Shown: positions 13,801-23,700 of the stretch, piece by piece | How positions within the stretch are numbered: position 1 is the stretch's first letter | Layout: every line of letters starts with the position of its first letter | Origin: Heliocidaris erythrogramma | Lineage: Eukaryota; Echinodermata; Echinoidea; Camarodonta; Echinometridae | Reading direction: 5' to 3' | Assembly: GCA_025617745.1 (NCBI GenBank) | Contig: CM046856.1 | Coordinates: 39,244,888 to 39,308,887 of the forward strand | DNA: 64,000 nt | Notes under the pieces: generated by a model | The model's input: only the letters and a program-made list of their open reading frames with translations | What the model was told of the DNA's origin: nothing | Databases searched by the model: none | Position numbers and translations under genes: made by a program

Positions 13801-14484
13801 TGATCGGAATTCAACCAAATTTGGTATGAATCATCCTTAGGGGTAGGGGACCCAAAGTTGCTAAAATGGTACATGTGGCCCCCAATTGTAAAAGATATGT
13901 AAATTTCAAACATCTTCTCCAGAACCAGGCATAGCTCAGACTTGGTATTGTGTATGGAGATACCTCTATAGATGAAGAAAGAATGAATGTTCATGAAACA
14001 CTGAGTGGCCCTATAGGGGCCCTGTGGGGGTAACATACTGGAAGGGGGGGGCGCTGCCAGGCGAAATGTACATTCTGATCTTCTCCAAAACACATGATCG
14101 GAATTCAACCAAACTTGGTAGGAATCATCCTTAGGGGTAGGGGATCCAAAGTAGACCATGGGGTGGGGGGGTGAGAATTATGTTAATTTCTAACATCATC
14201 TCATGTACATTCTCCTAGTTGTTTCAATTTCTAACATATCTCCTGGTGCTGCTAGAGAGAACATGCACCAGATATGAATTGATCCACATCAGGTGAGCGT
14301 CGTGCCCCCTGGGGCTCTTGTTTTCAAGTGCTGTAACATTGATCTGACCTTGCTTGTATGAAATTGTATCTTTTCCCAGGTACTAGATCCCAACATGGAC
14401 CTCCGCACAATCAAGCATTTCATCTGGAAGAGTGGTGGCGATCTCACTCTGCTTTACCGCAGCAAACATACCAACGCAACCTGA
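2380..14484 (+). CDS. WDR48: WDR48/UAF1, C-terminal eight exons (5' end outside window)
   Basis: WDR48 (USP1-associated factor 1) is a WD40 protein that binds and activates the deubiquitinases USP1, USP12 and USP46. Exons read by frame and splice signals: 2380-2568, 8079-8186, 8716-8812, 9389-9475, 10192-10448, 10869-10945, 11335-11536 and 14380-14484 (stop TGA 14482-14484). Phases join exactly and give 373 residues. Recognisable family blocks are [115 protein letters not shown] and [14 protein letters not shown]. The first exon covers the end of the propeller; the rest is the ancillary and C-terminal SUMO-like region. The exon at 10192 carries a Ser/Pro-rich insert ([13 protein letters not shown]) that I do not recall from vertebrate WDR48. 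The 2380 acceptor (tract ending in CATAG) is the least certain boundary. Human WDR48 is about 677 aa, so roughly the N-terminal 45% lies upstream. Confidence 0.93.
5020..5093 (+). repeat. tRNA-Gly-like unit, copy 1
   Basis: The stretch TGGTCAAAGCACTTG..CTCCCA..GGTTCGATCCCCGG..TCCA resembles a tRNA: an A-box-like region, an anticodon loop carrying CCC (glycine) and a B-box (GGTTCGATCC). The 5' acceptor strand does not pair with the 3' strand, and the anticodon stem is imperfect in this copy, so it is read as a tRNA-derived repeat head and not a tRNA gene. A T-rich run follows. Confidence 0.6.
5521..5765. repeat. ATC/ATG trinucleotide microsatellite
   Basis: Imperfect (ATC)n / (GAT)n tract between the two large repeat copies. 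It creates isoleucine/methionine-rich open frames on both strands, which are not genes. Confidence 0.9.
6661..6733 (+). repeat. tRNA-Gly-like unit, copy 2
   Basis: Second copy of the 5020 unit. Here the anticodon arm is intact: CTTGC pairs with GCAGG around a CTCCCAT loop (anticodon CCC). The T-arm has loop TTCGATC with one mismatch in its stem, and the 3' strand ends TGGGTCCA. The 5' acceptor strand still does not match, so a decayed tRNA-derived head is the best reading. It is followed by a T-rich tract. Confidence 0.6.
7185..7640. repeat. Long ATC/ATG microsatellite with higher-order period
   Basis: About 450 bp of imperfect ATC/GAT repeats. It is not random: a phrase containing ATTATCATCATCACTGTCAT and then GATATTCATGATGATGAT recurs several times, giving a higher-order repeat. 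The open frames here are artefacts of the trinucleotide. Confidence 0.9.
9091..9180 (+). repeat. Short interstitial GGTTAGG-like tract
   Basis: A degenerate run of GGTTAGGGTTGGGGTTAGG within a WDR48 intron. It resembles a telomeric-type repeat but is only a few units long. Confidence 0.4.
10829..10863 (+). repeat. (CT)n microsatellite acting as polypyrimidine tract
   Basis: A nearly pure CT repeat ends a few bases before the acceptor TTGGCAG of the exon starting at 10869, so it occupies the polypyrimidine-tract position of that WDR48 intron. Confidence 0.8.
12074..14325. mobile_element. Non-autonomous element with AGCTCACCTGAG-type termini and internal 330 bp tandem array
   Basis: The left end starts with a palindromic block (AGCTCACCTGAGCC, AAGGCTC, GTGAGCT; 12074-12104). 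The right end reads CAGGTGAGCGTCG, CCCCTGGGGCTCTTG (14290-14325). Between them, a unit of about 330 bp is repeated, starting near 12296, 12632, 12958, 13291, 13619 and 13897 (the last two shortened). Each unit has a G-run of differing length before CGCTGCCAGGC. The open frames on the minus strand come from this repetition and show no family resemblance. The element fills most of the last WDR48 intron and ends 55 bp before the terminal exon. Confidence 0.8.
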
Positions 14485-17085
14485 GCAAGACTTGTGTTCC
14501 CATGTTACAAATATTTATGTGTGACGGTGTACAAATGTGGTGCTCATCCCCATTTTAGAACATCTTGCATAGACTATTAATGCATGTGGCTTTACTGTGA
14601 TGAATGTGTGCAAGTCCGCTCGCAGAGAAGTTAGCATGGGGAAATAACCTGTGGTAGCAGACCTTGTCTTCCTGCCTCAGCAACAGTGCTAGCTATGGTG
14701 AAGGTCTGAAGAAGCTTGCAGAACAGCAAGTGTAAGCTTATGAAAACAGATAACTTTTTTTACTGATTGTGGATGAATATCTAATTCTCAACATATATCA
14801 TTTTTGACTGATTGTGAAAGGAGAGCTAGCTGTTCCTCAATGATACATCACCAATCAGATGAGACTCTTTAGTGATTTATGTACTAGTACATCTCCTGGT
14901 CTGCTGTTGATACTGGTAATCAGTGATCTCTTATGCCAGTGTTTGTTGACATTGATGATGGCAGTAATTGGTCTGATTTGCAAGGTGTATGGATGCAGGG
15001 ATGTCATTACTGGCTAGTCATACCCAAGGTTCTCACCGGTACATACAGTAACACCCTTGAATTCTCCATGCTTCTGACAATGGTAATTAAAATGTCAGTG
15101 CATACTTTTAACCCTGCAAACTTGCTTTGGTTGTCCTAAATCACCCCCTTGGATGATCTACGACCACACTTCACTTGGTTTCGGTGAAGGGTAAGCAATT
15201 TCCTACTGAGAGGCCTCGTCATACCTACCTGGCGCTACCTGTCATCCTATTCAGACAATGGTTCTCATTAGTTCCCGGAAGCAACTAATGACATGAGCCT
15301 AGACAGCCAGAGTTATTGCAGCAAACACATTAATGGAGTTTTATCGGATCCTGCCAGATTTGTGGCTTCACACTGAAGAAATTCCCAGCCAGATTACTGC
15401 TGATGTAGACACACAGGTACTTAGGTACTGAGCATGCATGTATATGTTCAGAGTGGTCTCTTTTTCATTCAGGCTTGACAAGTTCAAATTATGTATATTT
15501 TTAATCACAAGTCTATCTAGGGCATGCTGAAATGATTATTTTTACAATGTTATATCATTTCCATGTTTCAAAATATACAGGAAAGGACATGGATAGCTTA
15601 TTGTTGTCCCTTAAGACCAAACCTTATTTTGCCATAGAATAACTATTTTGATGTCTCAGTATCTCAATTTGTGGTGTATAAAGACAGAAGGGATTAATTT
15701 ATTGGTTGTATAAATGATGTGATATTTTGTACAAGTCATCTTTTTGTTTGAGATCTGTTTAAACATAATATGTACTTTCTTCAAGTATTTCATTTGGAAT
15801 GCAGAATGTAGTTGTTAATTTTGTATGATTGCTTTTTGCTCGGAAGCTATCATTTACATTTTAAAATATGTACATGTAGCATGTGTGCGTCTTGGTGTTT
15901 TACAATATGCTATTCAACCTAAACAGGCTCTTGTCGATCTGCTCCACATACTTGAGTTAATACAAGCTAGACCAAAAATGTTTTCATTAGAACAATGAAA
16001 TTGAATTTAATTTTGTGCAATGTAATGTAACCTCAAATGTACAATTATCATTTCCTCTGTTTCTACAAGATTTCAACCCAAGGATTTCTGAGATTTTGAT
16101 TGGTCTGTCTGTTGGATGTTCAGAGCAGTTCTGTACAGTGAAAACTTGCTATAAAGAGCTCCGATATAACAAGATTCCTGATATAAAGTAATTTTCTGGT
16201 CCCTGGTCTTTGTTTTTTTTTTAATCCTGATATAAGGAGATTCCTGATATAACAAGGTAATTTCCATTTCCATATATACATTCATCAGATTAACTTGATA
16301 TATAGTATGAATTAAAATAGTATTGTCTTCTCTTTATTAAATGTACCCTTATGTAATAGCATAGCTAAAATTGTTTTACGCATTTGTATCAGCAGCATTA
16401 TAACTTTAGTTTATACTTAAAGCTATCATTTCCTTTTTATCAAGTGAGCTATTGATCAAAAGGAATTTATATGCAGAAAGTTATGCCATTGTATGAATCT
16501 AGCAGTCTATTCTTTGCCACATGTACATTATCTTATGAGATTATATGTATTATTATTTTTGATATGATGAAATCTCTTTTGGAGGGTATTTTCATTAATT
16601 CAAGATGCTCTTTTTTCAGTGACACTGAAAAGTGAATTCAGTAGGAAGTCAAAGGATCATCTGTATTTTCTTCTTTTAATTTAATCAACCCAGTTCTCGA
16701 ACCTCAAGGAAATAAAAGATTCTAGTAGGAAAAACCATTATTATTCCAATCTCATGTATTCATTTTGGTAGGAAAATGTCTCCTCATGAGAGCACTAATA
16801 TGACATACCCATAATTAAGATTTCATCATTATTTAGCTGTATGCGTATGATTTTATGCAACATTGATTTATTTGCCCAAAATGTTTTATTTTAAAAAAAT
16901 ATACTGAAACAAAAGTACACCAAATGTCCTACATGTATTTTTTTCTTATATGAAGTAGCAGCAAGTATAATTATATTGTAAATATATGATTATAGATATC
17001 AATGATGTGATGTAACATATTCTTATAATTGGATATTGGTGACTATATAGCAAGTATAAATATAAGAACTATGAATAAAAAAACA
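14485..17085 (+). other. WDR48: Probable WDR48 3' untranslated region
   Basis: No coding signal follows the TGA. AATAAA-type signals occur at about 16710 and 17074-17079; the latter lies in an AT-rich end typical of a long 3' UTR. The extent is inferred; alternative polyadenylation is possible. Confidence 0.5.
16128..16265. repeat. Pogo/Tigger-like MITE remnant
   Basis: Contains CAGTGAAAACTTGCTATAAAGAG and repeated GATATAACAAG / CCTGATATAA phrases. The same vocabulary occurs in the better-preserved element at 17656-17822, so this is probably a decayed relative inside the 3' UTR. Confidence 0.45.
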
Positions 17086-17655
17086 CTTTAAAATGAACTG
17101 TTTTGTTTTTTAATGTTTTCCGTATATATTCAGTCTCGATCGTCTGCACATGAGAAAATAAGAGAGAGAGTGAGAGATCGAGAGAGAAAACAAGTTGCAA
17201 AGTTGTGTATATCAAGAAAATAATGGAAAAGTGAACAACACTTTAACCCTTTTGAGACAATTGACCACATTTTGCGGTTTACCAGATACAGTGTCCATTT
17301 TTGTTGCATGAACATATTGCGTTTGATGCAAGGAATTTTAAAAGCTTTAAAATCCTTAAAATGGCAACACATTGAGAGAGGTTCAGAATTGGCAATTTTT
17401 TTTTATAATGTTCCTAAATGTGTACATGTATTATGTTGTTTTCAAAGAATTACATTTTACTTGAACCATGTAGTATTCAAAGAACAAAATGTGATAAATT
17501 TAGCCCTCAAATAATTCCTGTCATGAAAGGGGGCGGGGGAATAGATAGAATGCCATGACAGGAGTAAGGAATGAGAAAGGATTAAATACCATACAGAATT
17601 GGAACTAAAACAACATAAAATAACACAGAGATAAATGAGAATGGACAGGTAAGGG

Positions 17656-17822
17656 TATAGTGGAACCTCAAACTGCTGGGACCAAGGAAAATTACCTCTT
17701 TATATTGAAACTTTGTGATATCAGGGCAAAAAAAACAAAAGAATACAAAGAGGGACAGGCAAAATTACCTTGTTATAATGAGTTTGTTATATCAGTGTCC
17801 TTTATAATGAGGTTCCACTGTA
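17656..17822. mobile_element. Short MITE with GTGGAACCTC inverted termini
   Basis: The left end TATAGTGGAACCTCA and right end TGAGGTTCCACTGTATA are inverted copies, bounded by TA. The interior of about 140 bp has no ORF of note. The terminus resembles those of pogo/Tigger-like Tc1/mariner elements. Confidence 0.7.
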
Positions 17823-18431
17823 TAAGCAAGAATGATGTACACTATTGAAATAATTTCATCAGAATTTTTAGCGGCTTTTTTTTTTATATGTCAAGTTATT
17901 TCTATATATTTCATTTCAAGGAATGAATCATTACTTCAACAGATTATTAATGATCCTGCTCAAAAAATTTGCATATCTTCTTCATAATATATTTTGCAAA
18001 ATCAAAATAAGTACTATTATAGAAATCTCTGCAATATTAACATCAATGATTTGGAAATATTGTATTTAAAAGATCAAGAAATATTAACATTTCACATAAG
18101 ATTTCAGAATCGTTGCATACATTATTTTATAAAATATACATACATGTGACCTGAGACTGCCATGTCTTGCAGTATTGCATCTTAATTACAAATGGCACAG
18201 GAAACTGCTTTAAAATAAATGTTGGGAGCAAAATGATATATCAAAACTCAAATGCGAAGATGCTGCAATCATAACCTACAGAAATCACTATTGGTGACAA
18301 ATTTTACACTTTATCCTTTGAATAATTTTTAGAAAAGCAAAGTTGCCAAAAAGTGCAAGTTCCACGCACATGCAGTGTACTAGTTGAATGATAGGATGTT
18401 TGAAGGAAGAGTGAAACTTTTTTCACACACA

Positions 18432-19043
18432 TTAAAGGCCAAGTCCACCCTAACAAAAAGTTGATTTGAATAAATAGAGAAAAATCCAACAAGCATAACA
18501 CTGAAAATTTCATCGAAATAGGATGTACAATAAGAAAGTTATGGTATTTTAAAGTTTCGCTTAATTTCGCAAAACAGTTATATGCACATCCTGCTCAGTA
18601 TGCAAATGAGGGAACAAATGACGTCACTCACTCACTATTTCTTTTGTATTTTATTATGTGAAATATAGAATATTTTAATTTCTGCAGATTTCACAATTAG
18701 GAAGCTCTCATTGAATTGTGTATAGGTTGCAACAATGGCAATTACACATGTTCAGCGAGGAATCAAACCTTGTTTCACATTATAACAAGGAAAAATTAAA
18801 ATATTTCGTATTTCATGTAATAAAATACAAAAGAAATAGTGAGTGGGTGATGTCACTGGTTCCCTCATTTGCATACTGAGCAGGATGTGCATATAACTGT
18901 TTTGCGAAATTAAGCGAAACTTTAAAAATACCATAACTTTCGTATTCTACATCCTATTTTGACGAAATTTTCAGTGTTATGCTTGTTGGATTTTTCTCTA
19001 TTTATTCAAATCAACTTTTTGTTAGGGTGGACTTGGCCTTTAA
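18432..19043. mobile_element. TTAA-bounded foldback MITE
   Basis: Begins TTAAAGGCCAAGTCCACC and ends GGTGGACTTGGCCTTTAA. The inverted arms extend more than 200 bp inward (about 18432-18650 and 18820-19043) with high identity, and share TGCAAATGAGG and the CATCCTGCTCAGTATG block in opposite orientation. TTAA ends suggest a piggyBac- or Kolobok-like mobilising enzyme. It lies between WDR48 and the Rab20 gene. Confidence 0.85.
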
Positions 19044-19291
19044 GAATTTAACCGATGGAAATGTCACTTTAAATGCACTGTATATAATGTGAAATGAGGA
19101 AGTTCTATCCTATATTTTTTTCCTATATCTTTTTCATTATAGCTAAACAATGGATTTCCTAATTACTAGTAATCAAACTGGCTACAAAAACATATTTGCC
19201 TGAGATATTACAAAAGAGTTGCGCCAAGACAATGAGCCATCGGTACAAAAGTGACAGTTCCAGGTCTGTATTCATGTCCTACTCTACTATT

Positions 19292-19660
19292 AGAGAACCT
19301 GAATTTACTGTACGACTCGAGTCAAGTACTATACATGTATATCCGTTAAATGAAAATGCCTCCAAAAGTATAAAATGAATATTAAAATAAACAATTGGTG
19401 GGGGGCAATTAGAAGACATCAATTAACCTTGAAACTCGAGGCAAGTACTAAATCCATTAAATTACAATATAAAATGTACAGAACTACATGTACATGTAAA
19501 CAATAAAATTGGTCCGGTGGAGGGGAGGGTAAATAGAGAACCTTAATTAACCTTAAAACTTGAATCAAGTACTATATCCACTATTGTGACAATGCCTCTA
19601 CATATATGAAATGTATATAGAACTAAACAATAAATTGGTCCTTGGGTTAAGAAGCAAATA
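19292..19660. repeat. Degenerate ~130 bp tandem repeat, three units
   Basis: CTCGAGTCAAGTACT (19316), CTCGAGGCAAGTACT (19436) and CTTGAATCAAGTACT (19559) recur with similar flanks, including AACAATAAA-TTGGT phrases. The region is downstream of the Rab20 coding end and may belong to its 3' untranslated region. Confidence 0.55.
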
Positions 19661-20702
19661 AGCCTCCAGCAATTCTCTATATCAAATTCTAAACTCTTCA
19701 GGACGAAAAATCGCCAATGGTTGAATTCATCTCAAAAATATCAAACTGGAAAGTTGAAAAATTTCCTGCCAAGTAAAATGCAAATGTCTCTCAACAATAT
19801 AAAAGACTTGATCACACAAATATTCTTATCTGATTTGGCTACTTGTGAACAATGAATAAAAAATTCTTTATCACTGTCTGGAGTGTCTGCTTCCAAAATA
19901 AGCAAAAGACAAAAGATATCCAAATCTTAAGTGCAGTGACATAATGGAAGTATACAGAGTGTAAGCAGATCCAAGTTCTAAGGAGTTATATGATTATACT
20001 AATATATTTGTTCAGAATTCATGAAGCCCCAGATCTGGTTATACAAAAAGTATTGTCTTTTTGTACTTATACTACTCTAGTTTATTGGGGAGGAATAGAA
20101 CAACCAGGTGTACAAACATTTAGAAAAATGAATTTTTATTACAATTTCCATATATTTGTAAAAGCTAACAACCTTACATTTTTTTCAGTATATATATATT
20201 TAAAAAAAAAGATGTGCCTCTGTCATGTTAACATTGTCACAGTACAAAATTAAAGCAATAACATATAGATAGATCATTCAAAAAATCAATATAAATACAA
20301 TTTTAAAATAGAACTCATAAAAGATATTTTCTCAAATAATGTAAAATCATATACTCTGTACATAAGACACATGATGCATGTGTACCATTACTAAACCCGG
20401 ACAAAGTTGCAGTTGGCAACAGCAGTAAATATTGACAGACATTTTTCTTTCTTGACTTCACTATTTTATACTGCTCTTATTTTTCAAGGCGAAATATCTT
20501 GTTATCAACTTCAATCATAACCTTACTTTGGTGTCTAGTTTTAAGGCAGATACAAATATGATGAGCATGTTAGTTACACATCAGCAATATAAAAATTATG
20601 TTAAAAAGATTTTAAAATACCAATATTTGGCGACTTTATCCGGGTTTCACAATGCCCAGCCATACACAATATTACCTTATTCAAAATTTCCATGAACAGA
20701 GG
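19661..20702 (-). other. Probable Rab20-like 3' flank/UTR
   Basis: AT-rich sequence downstream (on the minus strand) of the Rab20 stop. No other coding signal is visible and the polyadenylation site could not be fixed. Confidence 0.35.
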
Positions 20703-23700
20703 TCAATTGCAGCATCCTTTCTTTTTGAGTTTATCTTTAGAATGTTCTGAATCTCCACTCATGTCTACAGTGTCCTCTTTCTTTAGAGGGTTTTCCCCTG
20801 TCCTTGGCAAGATGCTGGTGAAAATATACTCAAACACTTGCTCCACATTCGTACCCATTTTGGAGCTGGTCTCAAAGAAAGGCACCTGTATTTTCTGACT
20901 TGGATCATTCTTCTTGATCTCCTGAAAGCGACTGGCATTGAGTCTGTAAGCAAACTCCTTGGCTTCTTCTTGTGTAACTTCCCTGTGGTAAAATTGAACA
21001 AATATCTGTTATACCAAAGTCAAAAGTTGATAAGACAGTTTGGTAGATAGATAGACAGGAAAAATGAGAAGAATATCAATAGTTGTACAACTCTGCTCAA
21101 ATGGCAATTTAATACCCCAAAAAACAATTAGGTATAGTGAAATGTTGTGCAAGTGTTGTTTAGCTGTATCTGTATATAAATGCATTTGTTTGTTTTCTGG
21201 TTCCAGTTCATTCTTGCACTTCACTCTGATGAGTGTAAGATGAAATGCTTCAGGATGTCTTTGTCCACACCTTTTCTTTTACTTTGTAACACGAACCATC
21301 TACTGGGAGTAAAATGCCTTAAAATTTGTTTACAAATTAAAATTCCTCCCATCAAGCTTCTTTGTTTACTTTTATATAGTTTAACTAGGGTTTCAAAGAC
21401 ACTTCCTACCTGGTACTACTGTTGACTAGATCAGTCTTGGTCCCTGTCAGACAGAGGAGACAGTCTTCCTTGGCAGCCTCCAGGAGGGGTATATAGCGCT
21501 CCTGCAGGATCTCAAAGGTGCTCCTCCTTGTTATGTCATATGCTACGATGGCAGCTGAAGCATCGCGGCAATAGAACGAACTCAGACCGGAGAATCTCTC
21601 CTCCCCGGCAGTATCCTAGGGTTCAAGGAGATTTCGAAAATGACAAACCGACGATATATAGAAGAAGAGAATGAAAGTAAACTGGTCATCAATAGCATTA
21701 AATGCTACAGAGGAACAGACTCGTTCTCTTTTTTTTTTTTTTTTTTTTTTTGGGGGGGGGGGGTGGCTATACACCTATTTAGGCAGGCAGGCTTCCTATT
21801 AGGGGATGACACCAGGCCTACATTCTAAGGGGTTGGGAAGGAGGAAACTCTGGCTATTTTGACCCTGGTTGTAATTATCTTTATGAGCCAATGCTCTACA
21901 CCACTATTTTCCCAGGCCTAATAAACCCAATTTTTAAAAATTGAAAGGAAAATACTACAAAAGCATACAATCACTATGTACTGTAAGCCTTCTTTTCTAC
22001 TTCTTACCCACATAGCACTAACAAAAATAAATTCTGGGGAAAAATTGTTTGACCTGCAGGATCAACTGAATTTATTCATTCAGTTTATTATCTCATTTAT
22101 TTTGTTTCTTTTAATGATTAATGTTTGCTTTCTTCTCCAAATAAGATCTTGTCATGGTCCAAAAAAGTCTGCAACTTTGTTATTCACTGCACTGTATTCC
22201 TGTATGTATTATCAGATTGAGAGTCATTGTAGAATAAGCCAGTTCGTAATTACAATTTGCGCATGTGCAGGTAAACGTCACATGTACCGAGTACAATTTA
22301 CCTTTATACGCTGTCATTTTGTATGCACTACTATGCGCACTCCAGTATGATTTTACATGCTTTAAACAAGTAGCTCATCCACCAAAACAGATGCGCGTGT
22401 GCATACAAATTGGGGTCATTTCAGGGTTTTTCGTACCATGTACTAACTGACTTATTTTTGCTTTGCTAGAGAGAACTTACATGACTTTGTGTAAATTATT
22501 TAAAAGCATACAGTACTTACCCACAAGGCTACGTTATAGTTTCCCCATTGTTTGAGAAAGAAACAAGCTCCAACAGTTTGCTATAAAACAACAAATATTG
22601 CAAACAAATTCAACAACATTATATATTTAACTGAATTTCTACATGAAAATATGAAATTATTGAAAAATTAAAATGTTATTGTGTGTTCTTTTTGTCGTTT
22701 TTTTATTAATATTATTTTTGTTGTTCTTGCGTTATTAAAATTGTATGCAGGTGCATAATTGAAGTTTATGCCAATTGCTTGAAAGGTTTGATGGTCATTG
22801 GTCAACTTAACCAACTAATCCCACACTCCTGACATAGGTGATGAATCACAGCATTTACCTAATACCATATTTCTGTTTAAACCATTTTTCTTTCATTCCT
22901 CTAGCTAACAATGTATGATACAACTCCTTTCCTTCTATTAAACATACAACAGAAAGGATACATTTTCTAAAAATCTTTTCATGAAGGGGAGTGTAATGTT
23001 CTCTCAGGACATCAATAGGGGTATTCACACATTGAGCAATTAGTGAGATTTGAATACAAATATTTGAATTGAGATCAGGATTTCACTCCTTTCATGTGTG
23101 TGAAATCCGTGAATCCAAAAATCTCACTAAAATAGTGAGATTTTGCAGAAACACAAGGAAAGGAAAAACAAAAGAAATACATTTAAGCAAAGAGAAGAGA
23201 AAACATTTTTAGGTAAAGAGAAACATTTTTAGGTAAAAAGAAAGAAAGATAAGATGACAGAAAAAAACAATGAAATATATTAAACATTGATATAGATAAG
23301 ATGAAGGAAGAAATATGAAATTGGCCTCTGGTCTCTATTCGGGTATGTGCAACATGGGTCAAACAATATTGATGTTGTTCGCTAGTAAGATTTTTTTTTC
23401 CTGATGTGTGAATGGTTGCAGTACAAACAAGATTCTGAGCTTGATCAGAATCTCGGTTTTTGGGAGCGTGTGAATGCCCCTATATACATGTAGTCACATA
23501 TGCAAATTGGTCTACAGTCACCACTGGCTGTGCAATAAAAAACTAGCTTCTATGCATATTCATTATTATTATTATTATTATTTATTGAAAAATCTTATCA
23601 ATCCTCCTTTTAATTAACAATATAATAATGTTTTGTATATAGCACCTTTCCAGTTAAGTAACTGATCACAGCGCTTTACAGTGTATTATTACCCCAGTCA

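Noticed and set aside
12294-14159. Series of similar minus-strand ORFs ([16 protein letters not shown] type)
   Set aside because: They repeat with the 330 bp tandem array, carry frame changes at G-runs of different length, and match no family I know. They are artefacts of repetition.
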